DNA from: an uncultured Bermanella sp.
Lineage (GTDB): Bacteria > Pseudomonadota > Gammaproteobacteria > Pseudomonadales > Oceanobacteraceae
Reading direction: 5' to 3'
NCBI GenBank assembly: GCA_913058575.1
Contig: CAJXRF010000056.1
Span: 1-37,621, forward strand
DNA length: 37,621 nt
Position 1 is the stretch's first letter; the number at the start of each line of letters is the position of its first letter. The position numbers and the translations under genes were made by a program. The notes beneath the pieces are model-generated. The model was not told the origin of the DNA and did not search any database. It saw nothing but the letters and a program-made list of their open reading frames with translations. Below are positions 15,636 through 22,618 of the stretch, piece after piece.

Positions 15636-16817
15636 ATGTCCAATCAGAATCCAGTATTTATTCCAGGGCCAACTAATATTCCAGATCGCTTGCTTAATGC
15701 TATGCATCAGCAAACCATGGATCACCGCTCTCCAAGCTTTGTTGAAATGTTAAAGCCAGTACTAAGCGACTGTAAGCGTGTTTTTGGTACCGAAACTGGC
15801 GAAGTCATTATTTTTCCATCTACTGGTACTGGCGGTTGGGAAGCCACTATTTGTAATACCTTATCTCCAGGCGACAAAGTACTTATCGCTCGCTACGGCA
15901 TGTTCTCTCATCGTTGGATCGACTTGTGTCAGCGCCACGGTCTAGATGTACAAATCATCGAATGCCCATGGGGTAGCGGTGCACCAAGCGACAAATTTGA
16001 AGAAGTATTAAGCCAAGATACCAACCACGAAATTAAAGCGGTTTTGGCCACTCATAATGAAACTGCTACTGGTGTTAAGAGCGACATTAAAGGCGTTCGT
16101 GGCGCCATGGATACAGCTAAGCACCCAGCTATGTTGTTTGTTGACTGCGTAAGCTCATTGGGTTCTATGCCATTTGATATGGATGCATGGGGTGTTGATG
16201 CGGCAATTTCTGGTTCACAAAAAGGCTTCATGCTAACCACTGGTTTGGCCATTTTAGCCGTTAGCCAAAAAGCCTTGGCTGCCATGGAAACCGCTAAGTT
16301 GCCACGCACCTTCTTTGACTTTAAAGACATGATGGCCGCCAACAACAGCGGCGGCTTCCCATATACACCGCCTCTACAATTGATTTACGGCTTACGTGAA
16401 AGTTTGGCCATGTTGTTAGAAGAAGGGTTAGACAATGTTTTCGATCGTCATCACCGCATGGCTGAAGGCGTTCGCCAAGCTGTTGCCGCTTGGGGTTTGA
16501 AGTTGTGTGCCAATTCTCCTGACTTGTACTCAGACAGCGTAAGCGCCATTTACGTGCCTGAAGGCTTCGACAGTAACCAGCTTACTGCCCATGCATTTGA
16601 TACCTACGGTGTGTCTTTTGGCATTGGTTTAGGGGAAATGAACACCAAAGCGTTCCGTATTGGTCACTTGGGTTCATTAACTGACGTAATGGTTCTTTCT
16701 GGATTGGCTACAATTGAAATGGCCATGGCAGATTTGAACTACCCAATTACCTTGGGAACAGGCGTTGCAGCGGCGCAAGAGTACTTCCGTAAAACAGCAC
16801 CTAAGAAAAGCGTTTAG
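15636..16817 (+). CDS. bhcA: Aspartate-glyoxylate aminotransferase
   Basis: This 393-residue fold-type I PLP enzyme of the serine-glyoxylate aminotransferase group starts MSNQNPVFIPGPTNIPDRLL. It contains STGTGGWEA for cofactor phosphate contacts, ATHNETATGV, the PLP aspartate in LFVDCVSS (about D170) and the Schiff-base lysine in SGSQKGFML (about K196). In the beta-hydroxyaspartate cycle BhcA moves the amino group of aspartate to glyoxylate, giving glycine and oxaloacetate. The specific name is by position as first gene of bhcABCD after a divergent IclR gene. AGAAGG precedes the ATG. A hairpin separates it from bhcB. Confidence 0.93.
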   Translation: MSNQNPVFIPGPTNIPDRLLNAMHQQTMDHRSPSFVEMLKPVLSDCKRVFGTETGEVIIFPSTGTGGWEATICNTLSPGDKVLIARYGMFSHRWIDLCQRHGLDVQIIECPWGSGAPSDKFEEVLSQDTNHEIKAVLATHNETATGVKSDIKGVRGAMDTAKHPAMLFVDCVSSLGSMPFDMDAWGVDAAISGSQKGFMLTTGLAILAVSQKALAAMETAKLPRTFFDFKDMMAANNSGGFPYTPPLQLIYGLRESLAMLLEEGLDNVFDRHHRMAEGVRQAVAAWGLKLCANSPDLYSDSVSAIYVPEGFDSNQLTAHAFDTYGVSFGIGLGEMNTKAFRIGHLGSLTDVMVLSGLATIEMAMADLNYPITLGTGVAAAQEYFRKTAPKKSV

Positions 16818-16846
16818 TCGGCACGACTCTAAATTAGCTTTTCAAC

Positions 16847-16875
16847 GTGACTTTAGAGCAGGTCTTTAAAGTCAC
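16847..16875 (+). repeat. Intercistronic hairpin between bhcA and bhcB
   Basis: GTGACTTTA (16847-16855) pairs with TAAAGTCAC (16867-16875), nine base pairs with an eleven-base loop and no T-run. It lies in the 110-base gap and is more likely an mRNA stability or processing element than a terminator. Confidence 0.55.
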
Positions 16876-16927
16876 CCATAAGAAAGCATTTAGTGGGCAC
16901 AGCCACCAATAATTTTGTGAGGTAAAC

Positions 16928-17905
16928 ATGAGCAGCTCCAACGAACCGACTATGACCATTCCTACATACAAAGATGTAGAAATCGCCCATGAACGCATCA
17001 AACCCTACATTCATGAAACGCCGGTTTTAACCTCACGTTTCCTAAATGAGTTAACGGGTGCTGAGCTGTTCTTTAAATGTGAAAACCTACAGAAAGCCGC
17101 TGCCTTTAAAGTGCGCGGTGCTTGTAACGCAGTTTTTGGCCTAAGTGAAGAGAAAGCCAAAATTGGTGTGGCCACTCACTCATCTGGTAACCACGCCCTA
17201 TCTTTGTCTTATGCAGCAGGCCAGCGCGGCATTCCGGTAACGGTGGTGATGCCACGCACTGCACCTCAAGCTAAGAAAGACGCGGTAATTGGTTACGGCG
17301 GTAAGATCATTGAATGCGAGCCATCCACTAGCTCTCGTGAAGCAGTATTTGCTGACGTAGTGGCAGAGTCAGGCGCTGACTTTGTACACCCATACAATGA
17401 CCCTCGTGTTATTGCAGGCCAAGCCACTTGCTCTAAAGAATTGGTTAGCCAAGTAGAAAATCTAGACATCGTAATCGCCCCTATTGGCGGCGGCGGTATG
17501 ATTTCAGGCACTTGCCTAACTTTGTCTAACATCGCACCAGACGTGAAAATTTACGCAGCTGAACCATTAAATGCTGATGATGCCGCGCGATCTTTAAAAG
17601 CCGGACACATTATCGCTGATGACGCTCCGAACACAGTAGCCGATGGTCTTAAAGTGCCACTAAAAGATTTAACTTGGCACTTTGTTAAAAACCACGTAAC
17701 CGACATTTTAACCGCAACCGAAGATGAAATTGTTGACGCAATGAAATTGATTTGGAAGCGCATGAAAATTGTAGTGGAGCCTAGCAGTGCCGTTCCACTG
17801 GCCACCATATTGAAAAACCCTGAAGTGTTTAAAGGTAAGCGTGTTGGCGTGATCATCACCGGAGGCAACGTCGATTTAGACAAGCTTCCGTGGATGAATA
17901 AGTAA
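16928..17905 (+). CDS. bhcB: Beta-hydroxyaspartate dehydratase
   Basis: The 325-residue protein is a fold-type II PLP enzyme of the serine/threonine dehydratase and racemase group. The Schiff-base lysine is in KAAAFKVRGA (about K61). SSGNHALSLSYAAG follows as the substrate loop, then IGGGGMISGT as the phosphate-binding glycine loop. In the cycle it removes water from (2R,3S)-beta-hydroxyaspartate to give iminosuccinate. Outside this context a threo-3-hydroxyaspartate dehydratase or serine racemase label would fit equally, so the neighbours decide. GAGG sits before the ATG; it is 110 bases behind bhcA and 57 bases ahead of bhcC. Confidence 0.92.
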   Translation: MSSSNEPTMTIPTYKDVEIAHERIKPYIHETPVLTSRFLNELTGAELFFKCENLQKAAAFKVRGACNAVFGLSEEKAKIGVATHSSGNHALSLSYAAGQRGIPVTVVMPRTAPQAKKDAVIGYGGKIIECEPSTSSREAVFADVVAESGADFVHPYNDPRVIAGQATCSKELVSQVENLDIVIAPIGGGGMISGTCLTLSNIAPDVKIYAAEPLNADDAARSLKAGHIIADDAPNTVADGLKVPLKDLTWHFVKNHVTDILTATEDEIVDAMKLIWKRMKIVVEPSSAVPLATILKNPEVFKGKRVGVIITGGNVDLDKLPWMNK

Positions 17906-17962
17906 ACCTAATTAGAAGTATTAAAAGCAATTAAAAAACATTTATAAATTTGGAGATACAAG

Positions 17963-19111
17963 ATGACAAATTACAACGACCTAGAAGTAGGCTACGACGT
18001 TCCAGCAGTACCGGGTATGAACGAAGCCGATATCCAAACTCCATGTTTGGTTGTGGACCTAGACGCCCTTGAGCGCAACATCGTTAAGATGGGCAACTAC
18101 GCCAAAGAAATGGGTGTTCGTCACCGTATTCACGGCAAAATGCACAAGTCAGTAGACATTGCTTTGCTTCAAGAAAAACTAGGCGACAGCTGTGGTGTTT
18201 GCTGTCAGAAAGTTTCTGAAGCCGAAGTATTTGCACGTGGCGGCATTAAAGACGTATTGGTTTCTAACCAAGTTCGTGACCCAGCTAAAATTGACCGTCT
18301 AGCACGCTTGCCAAAGCTTGGCGCACGCACCATCGTTTGTGTTGATGATATTGCCAACGTCGCTGAACTAGCCGCTGCCGTTAAAAAGCACGACACACAA
18401 ATCGAATGTCTTGTTGAGATTGATTGTGGTGCTGGTCGTTGTGGCGTTCAAGAAGGTCAGCCAGTTGTTGATATTGCGAAAGCCATTGAAGCCACTGCTG
18501 GTTTAACGTTCTCTGGTATTCAAGCTTATCAAGGCGCCATGCAACACATGGAAAGCTATGCAGGGCGTAAAGAAAAAACTGACATTGCCATTGGCATGGT
18601 TGCTCGCACAATTGAAATGCTTAAAGCCGAAGGCCTTGAGTGTAACATCGTAGGCGGCGGTGGTACTGGTTCTTACTACTTTGAAGGTGCTTCTGGTGTG
18701 TTTAATGAATTGCAGTGTGGTTCTTACGCGTTCATGGATGCCGATTACCAGCGCATTCACGATGAAAACGGTAAAAAGATTTCTGAATTCGAAAACTCTT
18801 TATTCATTTTGACTTCAGTAATGAGCCACACAAAAGCAGACAAAGCCATTTGTGATGCGGGTCTTAAAGCACAATCTGTTGATTCAGGTCTTCCATACAT
18901 CTTTGGCCGTGATGACGTTGAATACATCAAGTGTTCAGATGAGCACGGTGTGATCACAGACCCAACTGGCGCATTAAAAGTTAACGAAAAATTGAAATTG
19001 GTTCCTGGTCACTGTGATCCAACTTGTAACGTACACGATTACTACGTTGGTGTTCGTAACGGAAAAGTTGAAACTCTATGGCCTGTATCTGCACGTGGTA
19101 AAGCGTACTAA
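17963..19111 (+). CDS. bhcC: Beta-hydroxyaspartate aldolase (D-threonine aldolase-like)
   Basis: The 382-residue enzyme has the alanine racemase-like barrel of D-threonine aldolases. It opens with DIQTPCLVVDLDALERNIVKM, carries the PLP lysine in HGKMHKS (about K59) and a glycine-rich phosphate loop VGGGGTGSY, and ends with the divalent-metal site LVPGHCDPTCNVHDYYVG. In the cycle it joins glycine and glyoxylate to beta-hydroxyaspartate, the carbon-carbon bond-forming step. A strong GGAG ribosome site precedes the ATG. A very stable hairpin lies between this gene and bhcD. Confidence 0.93.
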   Translation: MTNYNDLEVGYDVPAVPGMNEADIQTPCLVVDLDALERNIVKMGNYAKEMGVRHRIHGKMHKSVDIALLQEKLGDSCGVCCQKVSEAEVFARGGIKDVLVSNQVRDPAKIDRLARLPKLGARTIVCVDDIANVAELAAAVKKHDTQIECLVEIDCGAGRCGVQEGQPVVDIAKAIEATAGLTFSGIQAYQGAMQHMESYAGRKEKTDIAIGMVARTIEMLKAEGLECNIVGGGGTGSYYFEGASGVFNELQCGSYAFMDADYQRIHDENGKKISEFENSLFILTSVMSHTKADKAICDAGLKAQSVDSGLPYIFGRDDVEYIKCSDEHGVITDPTGALKVNEKLKLVPGHCDPTCNVHDYYVGVRNGKVETLWPVSARGKAY

Positions 19112-19123
19112 TTAGCAGCCATG

Positions 19124-19152
19124 TAGTTCTCTCGGTATTGCCGAGAGAACTA
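19124..19152 (+). repeat. Strong intercistronic hairpin between bhcC and bhcD
   Basis: TAGTTCTCTCGG (19124-19135) pairs perfectly with CCGAGAGAACTA (19141-19152) around a five-base loop. No T-run follows, so readthrough into bhcD, 36 bases on, is expected. It may protect or process the mRNA and set a different level for BhcD. Confidence 0.7.
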
Positions 19153-19187
19153 TTCCAAATTCATAGCCATTTCGTAAGAGAGTTATT

Positions 19188-20180
19188 ATGAGTGAAGCGA
19201 ATCAAGATAAAGGCATAGCGCTAGTATCTGAAGCTGTATGTGAACAAGTAGTTGGCCGCAGCGAAGCATTTACCGCAGTTGAAAATGTATTTGCCGCCAT
19301 GGCAAAAGGCACCGCCTACAACTTCCCAGTTGTACGTGAAGCCATTGGTCACGCCGACGCGTTATACGGTTTTAAATCAGGTTTCGACCGTGATGGCATG
19401 GTGCTAGGTTTAAAATCTGGCGGTTACTGGCCTGGCAACATGGATAAAGGTTTAACCAACCATCAGTCTACGGTAATTTTATTTGACCCAGATACCGGCA
19501 AGTTAAAGTCTTTAGTCGGCGGTAACTACTTAACAGCGGTCCGTACTGCGGCATCATCAGCAGTATCCATAGCACACCTTGCTCGTATAGATGCCAAAGT
19601 ATTAGGCATGGTTGGCGCAGGTCATCAATCTACTTTCCAATTGCGTGCTGCAGTTGAGCAACGTGATTTTGAAAAAGTCGTGGCTTGGAATTTCCACCCT
19701 GACATGCTGCCTAAATTGGCTGCGGTTGCTGAGGAATTAGGCTTGCCTTTTGAATCGGTTACCCGTGAAGAACTAGGCGCACAAGCTGACGTGATTATTA
19801 CCATTACTTCAGCTTTTGAATCTTTAGTTAAAAAAGATTGGATTAAACCAGGTACACACATTGCGTGCATGGGAACCGACACAAAAGGCAAGCAAGAAGT
19901 AGATGCGGACCTTTTAGCGGTTGCCACTGTCTTTACTGACGAAGTAGCACAATCTATTTCTATTGGTGAAGCACAACATGCTGTAGCGTCTGGCTTAATT
20001 AAAGTTGAAGACATTACTCCTGTGGGCGCTGTGATTAATGGCACACATCCTGGGCGTACTTCTGACGACGAGATTACCTTGTTTGACGGTACTGGTGTTG
20101 GCCTTCAAGATTTAGCGGTAGCGTCTGTGGCTGCTGATCTGGCTGAAGAAAAAGGCCTTGCCAACTTCATTAACTTTTAA
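19188..20180 (+). CDS. bhcD: Iminosuccinate reductase (ornithine cyclodeaminase-like)
   Basis: The 330-residue protein belongs to the ornithine cyclodeaminase/mu-crystallin family. The N-terminal part carries the substrate-site lysine and arginine regions (FKSGFDRDGMVLGLKSGGYWPGN, AVRTAASSAVSIAHLARIDAK). A Rossmann dinucleotide motif VGAGHQSTFQLRA follows, with DVIITITSAFESL and CMGTDTKGKQEVDADLL. In the cycle it reduces iminosuccinate to aspartate with NADH, regenerating the amino donor used by BhcA. It closes the bhcABCD operon and is followed by a hairpin and then by a decarboxylase-like gene. Confidence 0.93.
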   Translation: MSEANQDKGIALVSEAVCEQVVGRSEAFTAVENVFAAMAKGTAYNFPVVREAIGHADALYGFKSGFDRDGMVLGLKSGGYWPGNMDKGLTNHQSTVILFDPDTGKLKSLVGGNYLTAVRTAASSAVSIAHLARIDAKVLGMVGAGHQSTFQLRAAVEQRDFEKVVAWNFHPDMLPKLAAVAEELGLPFESVTREELGAQADVIITITSAFESLVKKDWIKPGTHIACMGTDTKGKQEVDADLLAVATVFTDEVAQSISIGEAQHAVASGLIKVEDITPVGAVINGTHPGRTSDDEITLFDGTGVGLQDLAVASVAADLAEEKGLANFINF

Positions 20181-20213
20181 TCGCTGCTTTAAGCATTAGT
20201 TGTTAAGAAATAA

Positions 20214-20248
20214 AAACAGCTATTAGTGAAGGTCATTAATAGCTGTTT
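20214..20248. terminator. Hairpin terminator after bhcD
   Basis: AAACAGCTATTA (20214-20225) pairs perfectly with TAATAGCTGTTT (20237-20248), loop eleven bases. On the plus strand three T follow within the stem end. On the minus strand a better T-run (TTTTT) follows, so it may terminate from both sides, including the small minus-strand ORF at 20281-20472. Confidence 0.6.
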
Positions 20249-20280
20249 AATAAAAACTAGAAACGTAGATCACCCAAATT

Positions 20281-20472
20281 TCATGATGGTAAACAGTAAG
20301 ACTTAAACGTCCGTTTAGTAAATAGCAGCTGACTGCCGTCATAACAAACTCGTTCGATTCGAGTATCTCCTTTTGCTTCCGCATTTAAATTGGTCGCGCC
20401 CACGCCCTCTTTGAGGGTCTTTTTTTTCTTACAAGCACAGTAAAAAGAAGCTAAAGCTAACAATAATTCCAT
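20281..20472 (-). CDS. Possible 63-residue small protein
   Basis: This short ORF fills most of the 336-base gap between bhcD and the decarboxylase-like gene. In favour: a GGAG eight bases before the ATG, and a hairpin with a T-run just downstream on its strand (20214-20248). Against: no recognised family, odd composition (MELLLALASFYCACKKKK at the start), and a plus-strand terminator-like element inside it (20405-20428). The C-terminal half (DTRIERVCYDGSQLLFT) looks protein-like. It needs homologues to be believed. Confidence 0.35.
   Translation of the reverse strand: MELLLALASFYCACKKKKTLKEGVGATNLNAEAKGDTRIERVCYDGSQLLFTKRTFKSYCLPS
20405..20428 (+). terminator. Rho-independent terminator upstream of the decarboxylase-like gene
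   Basis: CCCTC (20405-20409) and GAGGG (20413-20417) form a compact stem followed by TCTTTTTTTT. It would stop any bhc transcript that passes the first hairpin, which suggests that the next gene has its own promoter between here and 20517. Confidence 0.55.
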
Positions 20473-20516
20473 TCATAAAACTCCGCTTAGTGAAAATTTG
20501 AATACAGGTAGTAAAC

Positions 20517-21380
20517 ATGAACAAAATCCCAAGACAACGCATGAGAGAACTTTTAGAAAGCCAACAATGTTTCACCTGCGCCTCTGTATTTGATCCGTTA
20601 TCTGCGCGCATGGCAGAAAGTATTGGTTTCAAAGTGGGGATTCTAGGGGGCTCAGTGGCAGCACTCATGACCCAAGGCGCGCCAGATATTGGTTTACTAA
20701 CATTAAGCGAATTAGCTGCACAAGCTAAAAGAGTATGTGGTGCTTCGGATTTACCTGTGATCGTAGATGGCGACGGCGGTTACGGAAATGCGCTAAATGT
20801 TATGAAAACCATTGAAGAATTAGAATACGCAGGAGCCTCCATGGTCACTCTTGAAGACACCATTTTGCCACGCCGCCATAAAGAAGCACCATTAAGTTTA
20901 ATTTCCATTGGCGAAGCCAAAAACAAATTAAAAGCCGCTCTTAGGGCTCGTTCTGATAATAGCTTTGCCATATTTGCTCGTACTCATGCGTTACCTAGCC
21001 AGTCCCTTGATGAATTATTAACCCGTGTTAAAAGTTACAGCGATGTGGGCGTAGATGGCATTACTATTTTTGGGTTAAGCGATAAAGACAAATTAGCACT
21101 TATTTCCGCCACAACTCACCTACCTATTATGGTCATCAGTTATGGGGACGTAGACTTAGGCACACCCAATGAACTGGCTATGCAAAAAGTACGTTTTCGC
21201 TTAGGGGGCCACCAAGCTTATGAAGAAGCGGTGCGAGCTACTTATAACTCTATGCTGAAACTGCATGATGCTCGAAATTTTGTTCAAAGTAATGACAGTG
21301 GCAAGGATATTATTCAACGCTATTCAGATAGTGATAAATATAATGACTTAACTAATGAGTTTATTTTTCCAGTTTCATAA
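20517..21380 (+). CDS. PEP mutase/isocitrate lyase superfamily protein, probable oxaloacetate decarboxylase
   Basis: The 287-residue protein is a single TIM barrel of the PEP mutase/isocitrate lyase superfamily. The N-terminus (CASVFDPLSARMAESIGFKVGILGGSVAAL) and a late GGHQAY motif closely follow the biotin-independent oxaloacetate decarboxylase group typified by Pseudomonas PA4872, also 287 residues as I recall. The metal-site strand reads VDGDGGYGNALNV, where PA4872 has ADHGYGN; the substitution at the histidine is worth noting. It would convert oxaloacetate to pyruvate and CO2, drawing on the product of the bhc genes just upstream. Alternative labels are methylisocitrate lyase-like or carboxyphosphonoenolpyruvate mutase-like. 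AGGT eight bases before the ATG supports the start. Confidence 0.75.
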   Translation: MNKIPRQRMRELLESQQCFTCASVFDPLSARMAESIGFKVGILGGSVAALMTQGAPDIGLLTLSELAAQAKRVCGASDLPVIVDGDGGYGNALNVMKTIEELEYAGASMVTLEDTILPRRHKEAPLSLISIGEAKNKLKAALRARSDNSFAIFARTHALPSQSLDELLTRVKSYSDVGVDGITIFGLSDKDKLALISATTHLPIMVISYGDVDLGTPNELAMQKVRFRLGGHQAYEEAVRATYNSMLKLHDARNFVQSNDSGKDIIQRYSDSDKYNDLTNEFIFPVS

Positions 21381-21411
21381 TCCTCTGCATTCTTTTGTAT
21401 CCCCCCCAATA

Positions 21412-21440
21412 CCAGCCAATTTTAAGAGCTGGTTTTTTTA
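21412..21440 (+). terminator. Rho-independent terminator of the decarboxylase-like gene
   Basis: ACCAGC (21412-21417) pairs with GCTGGT (21429-21434) and runs straight into seven T. It lies 32 bases after the stop codon. Confidence 0.8.
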
Positions 21441-21538
21441 TGCATAAATTCAACTACTTAGAAATGATTAGGTAGTGTATTTGCATCGCTTTAAGTCTTA
21501 GGTATGATGCGCCAGCGTTCATAAAATGAAGCAGGGAT

Positions 21539-21703
21539 ATGGAAAAGATAATAGTAATGGGGTTTTGCCTGTTGGCACTTTCTGGTTGCGGCTCAGATAC
21601 CGAGGATTGCCAACCAGCTACAGAAACCTGCAGCTTTGAACAAGAAGAAATTGTTAACAATAATTGGGACGAAAGGAACTGGAATGAACTTGAATGGAAA
21701 TAA
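21539..21703 (+). CDS. Small lipoprotein, 54 residues, unknown function
   Basis: This short gene reads MEKIIVMGFCLLALSGCGSD at its start: a short hydrophobic signal with a textbook lipobox LSGC, so Cys17 should be lipidated. The mature 38 residues are acidic and rich in Asn, Glu and Trp (it ends NWNELEWK), with two more cysteines at about 24 and 31. Residues after the lipid cysteine are Gly-Ser, which predicts outer-membrane sorting. A GCAGGG ribosome site lies just upstream. The last 20 bases overlap the start of the coiled-coil protein gene in another frame, which suggests translational coupling. Family unknown. Confidence 0.65.
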   Translation: MEKIIVMGFCLLALSGCGSDTEDCQPATETCSFEQEEIVNNNWDERNWNELEWK

Positions 21704-22529
21704 AATAGTAACCGCATCAGCACTTTTATTCGCCATTAACATGGCCAATGCTGAAGCACCAAACTTAGTCGAATTTACCTCTGGCACTGCCGCTAAGGCT
21801 TCTGAAGTTAATGCTAACTTTGAAAGCTTAAATACATATTCAGCTAGTTTAGAAAATCTGGTTGAAGCACAGGCTACTTTAATTGCAGCACTTGAAGAGA
21901 AAGCAACTGCAGCTGATACATCACGCACAGCATTAGAAGAAAAAGTCTCAGCACTTGAAACTGAAAGTGATGACTTGCAAAACCAAATTGCAAACTTGAG
22001 TGGTGGTGATGCCTATACGATTGCAGTTTATGGGGATGAGGAATTAATTGGGTATACGGACTACCCAAAGATTTCTAACGATAAGCAATACATGATTCTT
22101 AAAACTGAACATGGAATGGCAAGTTTAAAACCTAGTTCAGGTGAGTATATTTTGAACGATTATGACGAACTATCTGACGATGCCGACTCTAATTCTATAC
22201 ACTATACAGATGCTGTATGTAGCCAAGCTGTAACTGTATTAGCAAGTAATCCAATTTCAAGTTCCATGTTATTCACTAAAGAGGCAGGTGTACTTGATAC
22301 TCCACGAATAGCAACAAATGGAGACTCTATTTATCTAGCCGCTCAAGGGACTGAGTTTTCAAATGTGAGTATTAGTTTCTATTCTAAGAATGAAGGAGGA
22401 GATTGTGTGGATTCTTCTGAATACTATACTGGAAGTTTTTATATCCCAGTAGTAGAAATGACGGAAGAAAGTCATGGACTAAAGCCTAGCTATTCGTCGA
22501 TTAGCATAGAAGGCTATGAAACTAACTAG
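21684..22529 (+). CDS. Secreted coiled-coil protein, unknown function
   Basis: The ATG at 21684 has AAGGA six bases upstream and gives a proper signal peptide (MNLNGNKIVTASALLFAINMANA-E), so it is preferred to an in-frame ATG at 21636. The 281-residue protein then shows the stretch FTSGTAAKASEVNANFESL, a motif I recall at the N-terminus of many exported bacterial proteins. Next comes a heptad-patterned coiled coil at about residues 45-105 (ALEEKATAADTSRTALEEK, VSALETESDDLQNQIANL). A Ser/Asp/Tyr-rich C-terminal domain with two cysteines follows. It may be a cell-surface or oligomeric envelope protein. It overlaps the tiny lipoprotein gene, its likely partner. Confidence 0.75.
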   Translation: MNLNGNKIVTASALLFAINMANAEAPNLVEFTSGTAAKASEVNANFESLNTYSASLENLVEAQATLIAALEEKATAADTSRTALEEKVSALETESDDLQNQIANLSGGDAYTIAVYGDEELIGYTDYPKISNDKQYMILKTEHGMASLKPSSGEYILNDYDELSDDADSNSIHYTDAVCSQAVTVLASNPISSSMLFTKEAGVLDTPRIATNGDSIYLAAQGTEFSNVSISFYSKNEGGDCVDSSEYYTGSFYIPVVEMTEESHGLKPSYSSISIEGYETN

Positions 22530-22555
22530 AGTAAACTAGCTGCTTTACATACTAT

Positions 22556-22597
22556 TACCCCCTTGTTTCCTATGTAGGTAATCTAGGGGGTATTTTT
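22556..22597 (+). terminator. Terminator after the coiled-coil protein gene
   Basis: TACCCCCT (22556-22563) pairs with AGGGGGTA (22585-22592) and is followed by TTTTT. The 21-base loop can form a small inner stem. It separates this gene from the convergent outer-membrane candidate gene. Confidence 0.7.
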
Positions 22598-22618
22598 AGA
22601 TAATTCTCTTCATTTTTT

